Assembly (NCBI GenBank): GCA_025362915.1
Contig: JANYEU010000250.1
Location: 1 to 17,175, forward strand
Reading direction: 5' to 3'
DNA from: Chitinophagaceae bacterium
Lineage (GTDB): Bacteria > Bacteroidota > Bacteroidia > Chitinophagales > Chitinophagaceae
Length of the DNA: 17,175 nt
Under the pieces are notes generated by a model, which saw only the letters and a program-made list of their open reading frames with translations, was not told where the DNA came from and searched no databases. This document shows, in pieces, positions 1-7,200 of this stretch; the first letter of the stretch is position 1; the number at the start of each line of letters is the position of its first letter. The position numbers were made by a program, and so were the translations under genes.

Positions 1-81
1 CGCGTTGCTCGTGAAGCGTGACGCGTTGCTCGTTTCGCTTCACGAGGTCGGCGTGAGACGTGACGAGGTCGGCGTGAGACG
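1..81. repeat. GC-rich tandem and inverted repeat cluster
   Basis: A 12-base unit (CGCGTTGCTCGT) occurs at 1-12 and 21-32. A 19-base unit (ACGAGGTCGGCGTGAGACG) occurs exactly at 42-60 and 63-81, period 21. CGTGAAGCG at 10-18 is the reverse complement of CGCTTCACG at 36-44, so the two repeat types sit in and around a hairpin. The stretch is much richer in CpG than the AT-rich surroundings and has no convincing reading frame. It continues past the left edge, so its full extent is unknown. Confidence 0.75.
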
Positions 82-219
82 AGACGAGTAAGCCCCAAAA
101 GCGACAACTAGTTCTACTAAACTCCTTTAATGGATGAAAAGAGGGTATTTGTAGCGTGTAAGAGAAGATGAGCGTTTCCTATCCTGTCATCTCGTAGGAA
201 ATCTCGATGAATTAAAAGG

Positions 220-318
220 TTGTCTGAATCAGGATTAATTTGATTTAAGGATATACAGGATTAATAAAGTACATCAATCCTCCCAATCCTAAAATTTTAT
301 AAATCATGGTTCAGGCAA
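220..318 (+). repeat. Palindromic repeat element (Bacteroidota TCTGAATCA/TGATTCAGA type)
   Basis: TTGTCTGAATCA at 220-231 pairs over all 12 positions with TGGTTCAGGCAA at 307-318. Two of the pairs are G-U when read as plus-strand RNA. Pairing continues with gaps to 239/299, and a terminal hairpin forms from AGGATT (257-262) and AATCCT (276-281). I recognise the outer core plus internal AGGATT/AATCCT units as a dispersed palindromic repeat common in Bacteroidota genomes; that is recall, not a search. The right arm ends six bases before a truncated restriction-enzyme remnant. G-U rather than A-C pairing on the plus strand suggests the plus-strand RNA is the folded form. Confidence 0.65.
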
Positions 319-323
319 ATTAA

Positions 324-458
324 AACAAGAAGTGGCTGAAAGACAGAAAGGGCAGAACGCTAGACTTTGAAGATATTCTGCATTATCAACAAATAATAGT
401 AGCCCTAACAGAAACAGACAGGTTGATGAAGGAGATAGATGAAGTGGGGGTAGTGTAA
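324..458 (+). pseudogene. C-terminal remnant of a type ISP restriction-modification enzyme
   Basis: This is a 44-codon open stretch with no start codon, preceded by an in-frame TAA at 321-323 and closed by TAA at 456-458. It reads KKWLKDRKGRTLDFEDILHY and then QQIIVALTETDRLMKEID. That matches the extreme C-terminus, the target-specificity end, of type ISP restriction-modification proteins, where a KWLKDRKGR-type motif is followed by HYQKIVVAL and ETxRLMxEID. Full-length enzymes of this type run to about a thousand residues or more and carry helicase and methyltransferase domains, so nearly all of the gene is missing. The remnant begins directly after the palindromic element, which suggests the deletion or rearrangement point lies at that element. 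The fragment cannot be functional alone. The assignment is by motif memory. Confidence 0.65.
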
Positions 459-485
459 TTTAAGTTATCACCTGCGCGTACAAAC

Positions 486-590
486 CATTGATGGCAAGGT
501 AAGTGGGGTTGGTTTTGTGAAGCAGTAAGGTGTGAAAACGGGGTATAATCCGTGTTTCTGAATAAAAAAACGGCTTATATCCCATCAATG
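486..590. repeat. Nested inverted repeat, possible structured RNA
   Basis: CATTGATGG (486-494) is the exact reverse complement of CCATCAATG (582-590). Immediately inside, GGGGTATAATCCG (540-552) pairs with CGGCTTATATCCC (571-583) at 12 of 13 positions, including one G-U. The two right arms are nearly continuous, while the left arms are separated by about 45 bases. The element lies upstream of the proposed promoter of the next gene, so it would not be in that gene's leader. No family is recognised. Confidence 0.45.
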
Positions 591-635
591 CAACCAAAAA
601 ACTACAGGGAATAACTTATTTTGTTCATATTGATT

Positions 636-664
636 TTTGTATTTAATCCTACACACTATATTTG
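636..664 (+). promoter_or_regulatory. Bacteroidota-type promoter with overlapping dyad
   Basis: TTTG at 636-639 and TATATTTG at 657-664 match the -33 TTTG and -7 TAnnTTTG elements of the Bacteroidota primary sigma factor, with a 17-base spacer (slightly short). A perfect 7+7 inverted repeat, CTACACA at 649-655 and TGTGTAG at 663-669, is centred on the -7 element. A protein bound there would block transcription of the PUR-alpha-like gene that starts at 701. Confidence 0.5.
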
Positions 665-700
665 TGTAGTCTTTAAATCTATTTATTAAAACAATTATCT

Positions 701-1150
701 GTGGGATACGAAAACAACGAGAAGAAATTTGCACCAGTTTATGAAAGGAAGGTAAGGGCTGGAAAGAAGAGGACCTATTTTTTTGATATTAAGGAAACCC
801 GCAACAGTGGCTACTCTTTGGTGATAACAGAAAGTCGTAAACGCTTTGACGATAGGGGATATGACCGTAGCAGTATCTACGTATATCAGGAAGACATAAA
901 CAAGTTTGCTAAGGGCTTGGGTGAGGCGATTGATTACATCAAGACCGAGTTGCTGCCCGATTATAATTTTGACCAATATGATAATGAGTATGAGGACGGA
1001 AATGGTAGTTATCCTGCTGAGGAGAATATTTCGAAGCCTGTTGAAGAGGAGATAAGTGCCGTTGCTGTAGCACCTTCGGAAGAAATAATTAGTAAAAATG
1101 AATCATCGGCATCTGAATCACATCAAGATGAGATAGTTGATAAATGGTAA
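701..1150 (+). CDS. PUR-alpha-like nucleic-acid-binding protein (DUF3276)
   Basis: This 149-residue protein starts with GTG; no ATG is available near the start of the conserved region. Residues about 6-95 form a PUR-type domain (KRTYFFDIKETRNSGYSLVI and then ITESRK), related to eukaryotic PUR-alpha and to the small Borrelia protein BpuR, which bind single-stranded nucleic acid as dimers. The family (DUF3276) is close to universal in Bacteroidota, but its cellular role there is not settled. After about residue 95 the chain is a low-complexity acidic tail rich in Glu, Ser and Asn, probably disordered. The gene stands alone, with its own promoter and terminator. The dyad on its promoter raises the possibility of autoregulation, which is inference. 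Family assignment is confident; function is not. Confidence 0.88.
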   Translation: MGYENNEKKFAPVYERKVRAGKKRTYFFDIKETRNSGYSLVITESRKRFDDRGYDRSSIYVYQEDINKFAKGLGEAIDYIKTELLPDYNFDQYDNEYEDGNGSYPAEENISKPVEEEISAVAVAPSEEIISKNESSASESHQDEIVDKW

Positions 1151-1172
1151 TAATATTCTAGTGAAAATAGGA

Positions 1173-1198
1173 AGCTGGTAGTGATACCGGCTTTTTTT
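1173..1198 (+). terminator. Intrinsic terminator of the PUR-alpha-like gene
   Basis: AGCTGGTA (1173-1180) pairs with TACCGGCT (1185-1192), with one G-U pair and a four-base loop, followed by a run of T to 1198. It begins 22 bases after the stop codon. Confidence 0.85.
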
Positions 1199-1261
1199 AT
1201 GTACATTAAGTAGGGAAATATAAGATAGGCACAGTGACACCGGAAGAATTAAGCTATGGGA

Positions 1262-1297
1262 TATAAAAAAGTCCCGGTTGCCATGGCAACCGGGACT
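1262..1297 (-). terminator. Intrinsic terminator of rplY
   Basis: 1270-1297 is a perfect 28-base palindrome, GC-rich in an AT-rich setting, with the core GGTTGCCATGGCAACC. On the minus strand it is followed by a T tract (A-rich at 1262-1269 on the plus strand), the layout of a strong terminator 37 bases beyond the rplY stop codon. The plus side lacks a T run, so it probably serves the minus strand only. Confidence 0.85.
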
Positions 1298-1334
1298 GTA
1301 AAATGCACTTACTATTTTTAGTAAATAGGTTAAC

Positions 1335-1925
1335 TTATTTCTTCTTTTCGTCTTTTGCAGTGGCAGCTTCAGCTTGTTTCAACTGACGGGTCATTACTAC
1401 AGAAGCAATAGGAATACGTGGAGAGTTCATTATTTCCATTTCAGAAGTAACGATATCAGAAACACGTAAGTTTTCATTGATGGCAAGGTTGGTAATGTCA
1501 ACTTCAATAAATTCTTTAAGGAACTTAGGTAATGTCTTCACCTTTACACCTTTCATTTTTACTACAAGTTTACCACCTTCTTTAACACCTTTAGATACGC
1601 CAACGAATTTTAGAGGTAAATCGGCAACAACTTTCTTGTCGTCAACCAATTCCAATAAATCAACGTGTATCAATGCATCAGACACAGTGTCAAACTGTAA
1701 GTCTTTCATGATACATTTATAAGTTTTACCGTCCACGTTTACTTCTGCAAACTGGAACTCACCTGTGTATACCAATGGTTTGAAAGCTTTTGCTGGAGCA
1801 GCAAAAGTTACTTCGGTTGACCCACCATAAATTACACCAGGCACTAACTCTTGAGCGCGTAGTTGACGGGCTGCTTTTTTGCCAACGCCGGTTCTCAATT
1901 GTCCTTCGATTGTAACTGTCTTCAT
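1335..1925 (-). CDS. rplY: 50S ribosomal protein L25 / general stress protein Ctc
   Basis: This 196-residue protein is the long (CTC-type) form of L25, which binds 5S rRNA in the central protuberance of the large ribosomal subunit. Residues about 1-90 are the RNA-binding L25 domain (VPGVIYGG, FQFAEVNVDGKTYKCIMKDL, HVDLLEL). Residues about 95-185 form the additional beta domain of CTC proteins, and the chain ends in a lysine-rich tail. The ATG start agrees with the family N-terminus (MKTVTIEGQLR). A TACTTTTG promoter element lies 23 bases upstream and a strong hairpin terminator follows, so the gene appears monocistronic. Nothing is unusual in the protein. Confidence 0.95.
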   Translation of the reverse strand: MKTVTIEGQLRTGVGKKAARQLRAQELVPGVIYGGSTEVTFAAPAKAFKPLVYTGEFQFAEVNVDGKTYKCIMKDLQFDTVSDALIHVDLLELVDDKKVVADLPLKFVGVSKGVKEGGKLVVKMKGVKVKTLPKFLKEFIEVDITNLAINENLRVSDIVTSEMEIMNSPRIPIASVVMTRQLKQAEAATAKDEKKK

Positions 1926-1947
1926 TTTACTTAAAATTTTTAGGCGG

Positions 1948-1955
1948 CAAAAGTA
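1948..1955 (-). promoter_or_regulatory. -7 promoter element of rplY
   Basis: On the minus strand this reads TACTTTTG, an exact TAnnTTTG element, followed by CCGCC. It lies 23-30 bases before the rplY start codon. No good TTTG was found at the expected -33 spacing, so this rests on the -7 element alone. Confidence 0.5.
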
Positions 1956-1992
1956 GGGGAAATTGTTCTTGCTTATTTGAGGGACAGCCTTT

Positions 1993-2376
1993 TTAATGAA
2001 ATAAATGGGGCAAGAGTTCTTTTATTTTAGGAAAAAATATAGTTGCACCTATAATAACGCTTATTAAAGCTGCCCAAAGTACTGCCGCAGCTGCCATATC
2101 CTTTATTGTTTTTATGGATGGATTGAAATTTGGTTCTACCATATCGGATAGTTTTTCTAAAGTGCTATTCATCATTTCAAGCGAGATCACCATAGCTATA
2201 CAAAGCAATATTAATAACCATTCGTTGTTGCTGATGCAAAAATAAAAACCAGCGATAATTATTGCTAATGCAATGCTTAGTTGTATTTGACCATTCCGCT
2301 CATTTTTAAAGAAGATATACAATCCTTCGAAAGCATTTACTACTGCCTTAAAGAAATTTTGTTTGTGAAGATTCAT
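1993..2376 (-). CDS. dgkA: Diacylglycerol/undecaprenol kinase family protein
   Basis: This is a 127-residue integral inner-membrane lipid kinase of the DgkA family, close to the usual length of about 120. A short cytoplasmic N-terminal amphipathic segment (FFKAVVNAFEGLYIFFKNERN) is followed by three membrane helices: about 31-48, 52-68 and 95-115. The family signature is present between helices 2 and 3 (ALE-type motif SLEMMNSTLEKLSDMVEP, then KDMAAAAVL), including the conserved Glu and Asn that position ATP and magnesium. In Gram-positive bacteria such proteins phosphorylate undecaprenol; in Escherichia coli the substrate is diacylglycerol. The sequence alone does not tell which applies here. 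The gene is transcribed divergently from glgC. It could be co-transcribed with rplY, but rplY has its own promoter element. Confidence 0.9.
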   Translation of the reverse strand: MNLHKQNFFKAVVNAFEGLYIFFKNERNGQIQLSIALAIIIAGFYFCISNNEWLLILLCIAMVISLEMMNSTLEKLSDMVEPNFNPSIKTIKDMAAAAVLWAALISVIIGATIFFPKIKELLPHLFH

Positions 2377-2581
2377 CGGTAGTATTTTTAAGCAATAATA
2401 GATATAAACTAAGCAAGCCTTTGTTTTTGTAATTAACTTTGATTTAGTTTTTTGTAATGCACATTATTGTTATCTTTTTGTAAAGTATTTAGTGTAAATA
2501 CATGAAGCGAGACGAATTAATAATATCTTGCACCGAAATTAATGACTTGCTTGTTCTTGGAAAAAACAAATCTCAAATATT

Positions 2582-3865
2582 ATGGTCTCTTTAAGTAAAA
2601 CAGTTGTCGCAGTAATACTCGGTGGGGGTGCTGGAAGTCGTTTATACCCACTAACTGCCTCACGTTCAAAACCCGCAGTGCCAATAGCCGGAAAGTATCG
2701 CTTGGTGGATATTCCTATCAGTAATTGTATGAATAGTACAATAAACAGGATGTTTGTTTTGACGCAGTTTAATTCTGCCTCGCTAAATAAGCACATTAAA
2801 AACACGTATCACTTTAGCGCATTCAGTACAGGATTTGTAGATATTTTAGCTGCAGAACAAACCCCCGACAATCCAGGTTGGTTTCAAGGCACTGCTGATG
2901 CTGTAAGGCAATCCTTGAGGCATATATCCAATTTAGAGTTTGAACATATATTGATTTTGAGCGGAGACCAATTGTATCAAATGGACTTTGCCGCCATGAT
3001 TGAGGCTCACGTGAAAACTGGTGCAGATATCTCAATTGCCACCATACCTGTAAATGCGGAAGATGCCACTGAATTTGGTATCCTTAAAACAGATGAGGCA
3101 AATATGGTTACATCCTTTGTAGAAAAACCAGGTAAGGATATCCTGCACGAATGGGTAAGCGATACTGGTGGAATAATGCAAGGTCAGGGGCGTAATTATC
3201 TTGCATCAATGGGTATATATGTATTCAATAAACAAGTGTTAAATACACTTCTAAAAGATAGGCATCCCAACGCTACCGATTTTGGCAAGGAGATTATACC
3301 TAATTCTATTGTAGAATTTAAAACATCAAGCTACCAATATGAAGGATATTGGACAGATATTGGAAACATCCACTCATTCTTCGAAGCAAACCTTGCACTG
3401 ACCCAAGAGGTTCCATTGTTTAACCTGTTTGATAATAATAATGTTGTTTATACAAGGGCACGTATGCTGCCACCGGCAAAAATTAGTGGCACCACTTTAG
3501 AGAAAACTTTGATTGCCGAAGGTTCTATCATCAATGCTTCCCGTTTGGAACATTGTGTGGTGGGTATCCGTTCCCGTTTGGGTTATGGAACTACCGTAGT
3601 AAGTTCTTATATAATGGGTAACGATTACTATGAAACAATTGAGGTGATGGAAGAAAACATTAGCAAAGGCATACCAAGAATTGGCATTGGCGAACGCTGC
3701 TACATAAAAGATGCCATCATAGATAAGAACTGTAGGATTGGTAATGACGTACGAATTATTGGTGGGCAGCATTTAGAAAATACCGATCATCCGCTCTATA
3801 GTGTAAAAGATGGTATTGTAGTGATAAAGAAAGGAGCTATACTGCATGATGGTTTTGTTATATAA
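2582..3865 (+). CDS. glgC: Glucose-1-phosphate adenylyltransferase (ADP-glucose pyrophosphorylase)
   Basis: This enzyme makes ADP-glucose from ATP and glucose-1-phosphate, the committed step of bacterial glycogen synthesis. Its 427 residues match the family length of about 430. The nucleotide-binding signature is at residues 14-31 (GGGAGSRLYPLT, then SKPAVP), with GTADAVRQ at 103-110, the sugar-nucleotide/metal motif SGDQLYQMD at 127-135, FVEKP at 179-183 and YWTDIG at 256-261. From about residue 300 the chain is a left-handed beta-helix of hexapeptide repeats, the oligomerisation and allosteric domain. A hairpin terminator follows, then genes for a sugar transporter and a GH13 enzyme. No promoter is clear in the divergent upstream region; TTTG at 2451-2454 with TATCTTTTTG at 2471-2480 is an imperfect candidate. 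No glycogen synthase or branching enzyme is in the window. Confidence 0.94.
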   Translation: MVSLSKTVVAVILGGGAGSRLYPLTASRSKPAVPIAGKYRLVDIPISNCMNSTINRMFVLTQFNSASLNKHIKNTYHFSAFSTGFVDILAAEQTPDNPGWFQGTADAVRQSLRHISNLEFEHILILSGDQLYQMDFAAMIEAHVKTGADISIATIPVNAEDATEFGILKTDEANMVTSFVEKPGKDILHEWVSDTGGIMQGQGRNYLASMGIYVFNKQVLNTLLKDRHPNATDFGKEIIPNSIVEFKTSSYQYEGYWTDIGNIHSFFEANLALTQEVPLFNLFDNNNVVYTRARMLPPAKISGTTLEKTLIAEGSIINASRLEHCVVGIRSRLGYGTTVVSSYIMGNDYYETIEVMEENISKGIPRIGIGERCYIKDAIIDKNCRIGNDVRIIGGQHLENTDHPLYSVKDGIVVIKKGAILHDGFVI

Positions 3866-3909
3866 ACACCTGATTTTCACATAAATTAATGAAATTGTAA
3901 TCTTTTTTG

Positions 3910-3937
3910 AAACATCCTCTGTGTGGGATGTTTTTTT
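3910..3937 (+). terminator. Intrinsic terminator after glgC
   Basis: AAACATCC (3910-3917) pairs exactly with GGATGTTT (3926-3933) across an 8-base loop, followed by T to 3937. It separates glgC from the transporter gene, so the latter probably has its own promoter. TACTTTAG at 3942-3949 is a one-mismatch -7 candidate for it. Confidence 0.8.
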
Positions 3938-3991
3938 ATGCTACTTTAGCATCGTGTAAAAAATACACATTTAACTAATTAAACGATTGTT

Positions 3992-5329
3992 ATGAGTAAT
4001 GATGTAATTGCCAAACCCCGGTTACAGTTATCAGAGATTATCAATATGAGTGTCGGTTTCTTCGGCATTCAATTCGGATGGGACTTGCAACGTGCCAATA
4101 TGGGACCTATTTATGAATACCTCCATGCTGATGCAGACAAAATTCCCATTCTGTTTTTAGCTGCCCCTTTGACTGGCTTGCTTATTCAACCAATTATAGG
4201 GTATATGAGTGACCATACCTGGCATCCTCGTTGGGGTAGGCGACGACCTTATTTTTTGGTGGGTGCCATCCTAAGTACGATTGCCTTACTATTTATGCCA
4301 CACAGTCCTACGCTATGGGTTGCTGCTGGTTTGCTTTGGGTACTTGATGTATTTGGGAATGTTTGTATGGAACCTTTCCGTGCATTTGTGACCGATAAAC
4401 TCTCTGAAGAACAGCGAACCGAAGGCTTTGTGATGCAGAGCTTGATGATTGGTTTTGGTGGTAGTATCGCTTCTGCCTTGCCCTGGTTGATGACCAATGT
4501 GCTTCATTTTAGCAATACTGCCGCTTCGGGCATCATTCCAGATAATGTAAAATGGTCTTTCTATATAGGTGCTTTTTTCTTCTTTGCGGCGGTCATGTAC
4601 ACAGTATTCACTACCAAAGAATATCCACCTGCTGATATTGGTTTCAAAGAGAAAGTGCAAGAGTCCAATAAAGGCTTTGGCAGTGGTTTAAGCGAAATCC
4701 TCGATTCTATTGTAAATATGCCCAAGCGGATGAAGGCATTGGCGTTGGTACAATTCTTTACATGGCCTGGCCTGTTTTTAATGTGGTTTTATTATAGTAC
4801 AGCTATTGCCAGAAATGTGTTTCATGCTACCAGCGAAATTGATCCTGTTTATAGCCAAGGGGTTTCATTTGCGGGACTTACCTTGTCCTTTTACAATGTA
4901 GTAACCTTCCTTTTTGCTTTTGTACTTCCATCCATTGCCAAAAAGCTAGGTAGAAAGTTCACGCACTCCATCTGCCTGTTGTGTGGTGCCATTGGTTTGA
5001 TAAGTGTGGCATTCATCCAAAATAAATATTTATTGTATGTAAGTATGACCGGTGTTGGCATTGCCTGGAGCAGTATCTTATCCATGCCTTATGCCATGTT
5101 GGGCGGCTCGCTGCCTCAAAACAAAGTGGGGGTATATATGGGCATCTTCAACTTCTTTATTGTATTGCCAGAAATCATTGCTTCACTTGGTTTTGGTTGG
5201 GTAATGAAGAACTTATTGCACAATGATCGGTTATTGGCAGTGCAAATTGGTGGCGTATTGATGATTATTGCTGCGGTGCTCTGTATTGTGTTGATCAATG
5301 AAAAAGAAGAACAAAAAACTGTCAATTAA
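3992..5329 (+). CDS. SLC45-like MFS sugar transporter (probable maltose/maltodextrin importer)
   Basis: This 445-residue inner-membrane protein has about 12 hydrophobic helices. The MFS loop motif between helices 2 and 3 has the form typical of the sucrose/SLC45 and glycoside-pentoside-cation group (GYMSDHTWHPRWGRRRP, residues 70-86). The N-terminal RLQLSEIINMSVGFFGIQFG and the first-helix motif GWDLQRANMGP also fit that group, whose members move sugars with a cation. The gene ends 8 bases before the start of a secreted GH13 enzyme, which makes an operon very likely and points to maltose or short maltodextrins as substrate. This context-based substrate call is inference, since the sequence itself does not fix it. 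The proximity of glgC suggests imported glucose units can be stored as glycogen. Confidence 0.85.
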   Translation: MSNDVIAKPRLQLSEIINMSVGFFGIQFGWDLQRANMGPIYEYLHADADKIPILFLAAPLTGLLIQPIIGYMSDHTWHPRWGRRRPYFLVGAILSTIALLFMPHSPTLWVAAGLLWVLDVFGNVCMEPFRAFVTDKLSEEQRTEGFVMQSLMIGFGGSIASALPWLMTNVLHFSNTAASGIIPDNVKWSFYIGAFFFFAAVMYTVFTTKEYPPADIGFKEKVQESNKGFGSGLSEILDSIVNMPKRMKALALVQFFTWPGLFLMWFYYSTAIARNVFHATSEIDPVYSQGVSFAGLTLSFYNVVTFLFAFVLPSIAKKLGRKFTHSICLLCGAIGLISVAFIQNKYLLYVSMTGVGIAWSSILSMPYAMLGGSLPQNKVGVYMGIFNFFIVLPEIIASLGFGWVMKNLLHNDRLLAVQIGGVLMIIAAVLCIVLINEKEEQKTVN

Positions 5330-5337
5330 TTAATTGT

Positions 5338-7185
5338 ATGAAGAAATATATCATTCTTTGCCTCGTTACGATTCACCTGTCGCTGTTTTCATGGGCGCAA
5401 TATGCCCAAGTATACCCTACAAACTGGTGGGTAAACATGAAATGGAATAAGGTGCAATTACTGATAAAAGGTGATAAAGAAGGCTTCAATAAAGAAAAGG
5501 TAAGTATTAATTATCCCGGTGTATCTATCATAAAAGCGAATACTTTGGACAACAGTAAGTATATCTCTTTGGATGTAATGATTGATCCAACTGCCAAACC
5601 AGGCATTGTGAATATACACTTTGCCAATGCGGGTAAAGTAAATACGGTGGAATGGGCATTGAAGCCTCGCAGAAAAGGCAAAGGCATTACCTACGCCGAG
5701 GGCGTTACTTCCTCCGACTTTATTTATATGTTGATGCCAGATAGGTTTAGCAATGGCGATGAAAGCAATGATAGAGTTGCAGGAATGCGGGATCAAAGCC
5801 TGAATAGGGATTCTATTTATGCACGTCATGGTGGGGACTTTCAGGGCATTATCAATCATTTGGATTATATCCAAAGTTTGGGTGCAACTACTGTATGGAT
5901 GACGCCCGTTATTGAAAACGATATGCCTAAACGTACGGAACATGGCTATTCTTTCACCAATCATTACAAAATAGAACCCCGTTTTGGCGGTGCCGAACTA
6001 TATAAAAGATTGAGTGATTCGCTCCATAAAAGAGGCATGAAATTGATACAAGACGCCGTGTATAACCATGTAGGCACGTACCATTTCACAGTAATTGATC
6101 CGCCTTGCAAGGATTGGTTTCATCAGTGGCCTTCCTATACACAAACAAGTTTTAAGGATCAGCCTTTGTTTGACCCGCATGGTGCTAGGAATGAAGCCAA
6201 GATTACGACTGATGGATGGTTTAGCAGGGAAATGCCAGACCTCAACCAAAATAATCCTTATGTGGCCAACTTCCTGATACAACATGCCCTTTGGAGTGTG
6301 GAAGAATTTGGTGTGGATGGATGGCGTATTGATACCTATATATATAATGACCTCCCTTTTATGAATCGTTGTAATAATGCCCTCACAGATGAGTATCCCA
6401 AGATGACAATGTTTGGCGAAACTTGGGTGAATGGGGTTATCAATCAAAGCTATTTTGTACAAAACAACCTAAATGTTCCTATTAAAAGCAATCTACAGGC
6501 ACCAGTAGATTTTCAGATGTTATTTAATGGCATTCAACCGGCAATGACTGAAAAATTTGGTTGGAATGAAGGGGTTACCAAATTATACACCACATTGGCA
6601 CAGGATATTATGTATAAAGACCCCATGCGCAATGTGATATTTTTGGATAACCATGATATGACACGGTTTTTTAGTTATGTGAAAGAAGATGTAGACAAGC
6701 AAAAGATGGGTCTGGAATGGTTGTTTACCTGCCGTGGCATTCCTCAGTTATATTATGGTACCGAGATATTGATGAAAGGAGAAAGCAATCCCGATGGATG
6801 GGTGCGTTTAGACTTTGCTGGTGGATGGAAGGGAGATAAAAAGAATGCGTTTACAGGAGATTACCTTACCGCACAAGAAAAGGAAGTACAGGAGTTGGTG
6901 AAGAAACTGGGCAATTACAGAAAACAGTCTTCTGCCCTAAAAACGGGTAAACTGATGCAATATTTACCTAAAGATGGTGTGTATGTTTATTTTAGGTACG
7001 ATGCCAAACAAACCATCATGTGTGTGATGAATACGAGCGAAAAAGAACAATTCATTAACCTAAGCAACTATCCAGAGAGAACGACTGGTTTTGCGAAGGC
7101 TACTGACATACTTAATGGAAACACTATTACCAACCAGTTCACTGTTCCTGCCAAGAAGATGTGGCTATTAGAACTGGGGAAATAA
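5338..7185 (+). CDS. Secreted GH13 alpha-glucan hydrolase (cyclomaltodextrinase/neopullulanase-like)
   Basis: This 615-residue protein carries a signal peptide, with likely cleavage after residues 18-20 (SWA) and no lipobox cysteine, so it is probably periplasmic. Residues about 22-110 are an immunoglobulin-like N-terminal domain of cyclomaltodextrinase type. The GH13 barrel follows, with all conserved regions: I DAVYNH (239-244), V MPDLN (299-303), II GWRIDT (328-333, nucleophile D332), III FGETW (359-363, acid/base E361) and IV FLDNHD (435-440, D440). Residues about 530-615 form a C-terminal beta domain. These features resemble SusA-like neopullulanases and cyclomaltodextrinases that cut alpha-1,4 (sometimes alpha-1,6) bonds in maltodextrins. 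The gene follows the transporter by 8 bases. No SusC/SusD outer-membrane pair is in the window. Confidence 0.9.
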   Translation: MKKYIILCLVTIHLSLFSWAQYAQVYPTNWWVNMKWNKVQLLIKGDKEGFNKEKVSINYPGVSIIKANTLDNSKYISLDVMIDPTAKPGIVNIHFANAGKVNTVEWALKPRRKGKGITYAEGVTSSDFIYMLMPDRFSNGDESNDRVAGMRDQSLNRDSIYARHGGDFQGIINHLDYIQSLGATTVWMTPVIENDMPKRTEHGYSFTNHYKIEPRFGGAELYKRLSDSLHKRGMKLIQDAVYNHVGTYHFTVIDPPCKDWFHQWPSYTQTSFKDQPLFDPHGARNEAKITTDGWFSREMPDLNQNNPYVANFLIQHALWSVEEFGVDGWRIDTYIYNDLPFMNRCNNALTDEYPKMTMFGETWVNGVINQSYFVQNNLNVPIKSNLQAPVDFQMLFNGIQPAMTEKFGWNEGVTKLYTTLAQDIMYKDPMRNVIFLDNHDMTRFFSYVKEDVDKQKMGLEWLFTCRGIPQLYYGTEILMKGESNPDGWVRLDFAGGWKGDKKNAFTGDYLTAQEKEVQELVKKLGNYRKQSSALKTGKLMQYLPKDGVYVYFRYDAKQTIMCVMNTSEKEQFINLSNYPERTTGFAKATDILNGNTITNQFTVPAKKMWLLELGK

Positions 7186-7200
7186 GTATTTACCCAGCAT

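Noticed and set aside
175..201. Inverted repeat TTTCCTA / TAGGAAA
   Set aside because: Only 7 bases with a 13-base loop and no T run or neighbouring gene to explain it. It may be the relic of another dispersed repeat but cannot be supported alone.
2434..2441. TAACTTTG as a glgC promoter
   Set aside because: A perfect -7 match, but the nearest TTTG leaves only a 10-base spacer and it lies about 140 bases from the start codon. Kept out of the feature list.
5458..6462. Long antisense reading frames (168 and 154 residues) within the GH13 gene
   Set aside because: They lie wholly opposite a gene with complete GH13 catalytic motifs and have no recognisable domain.
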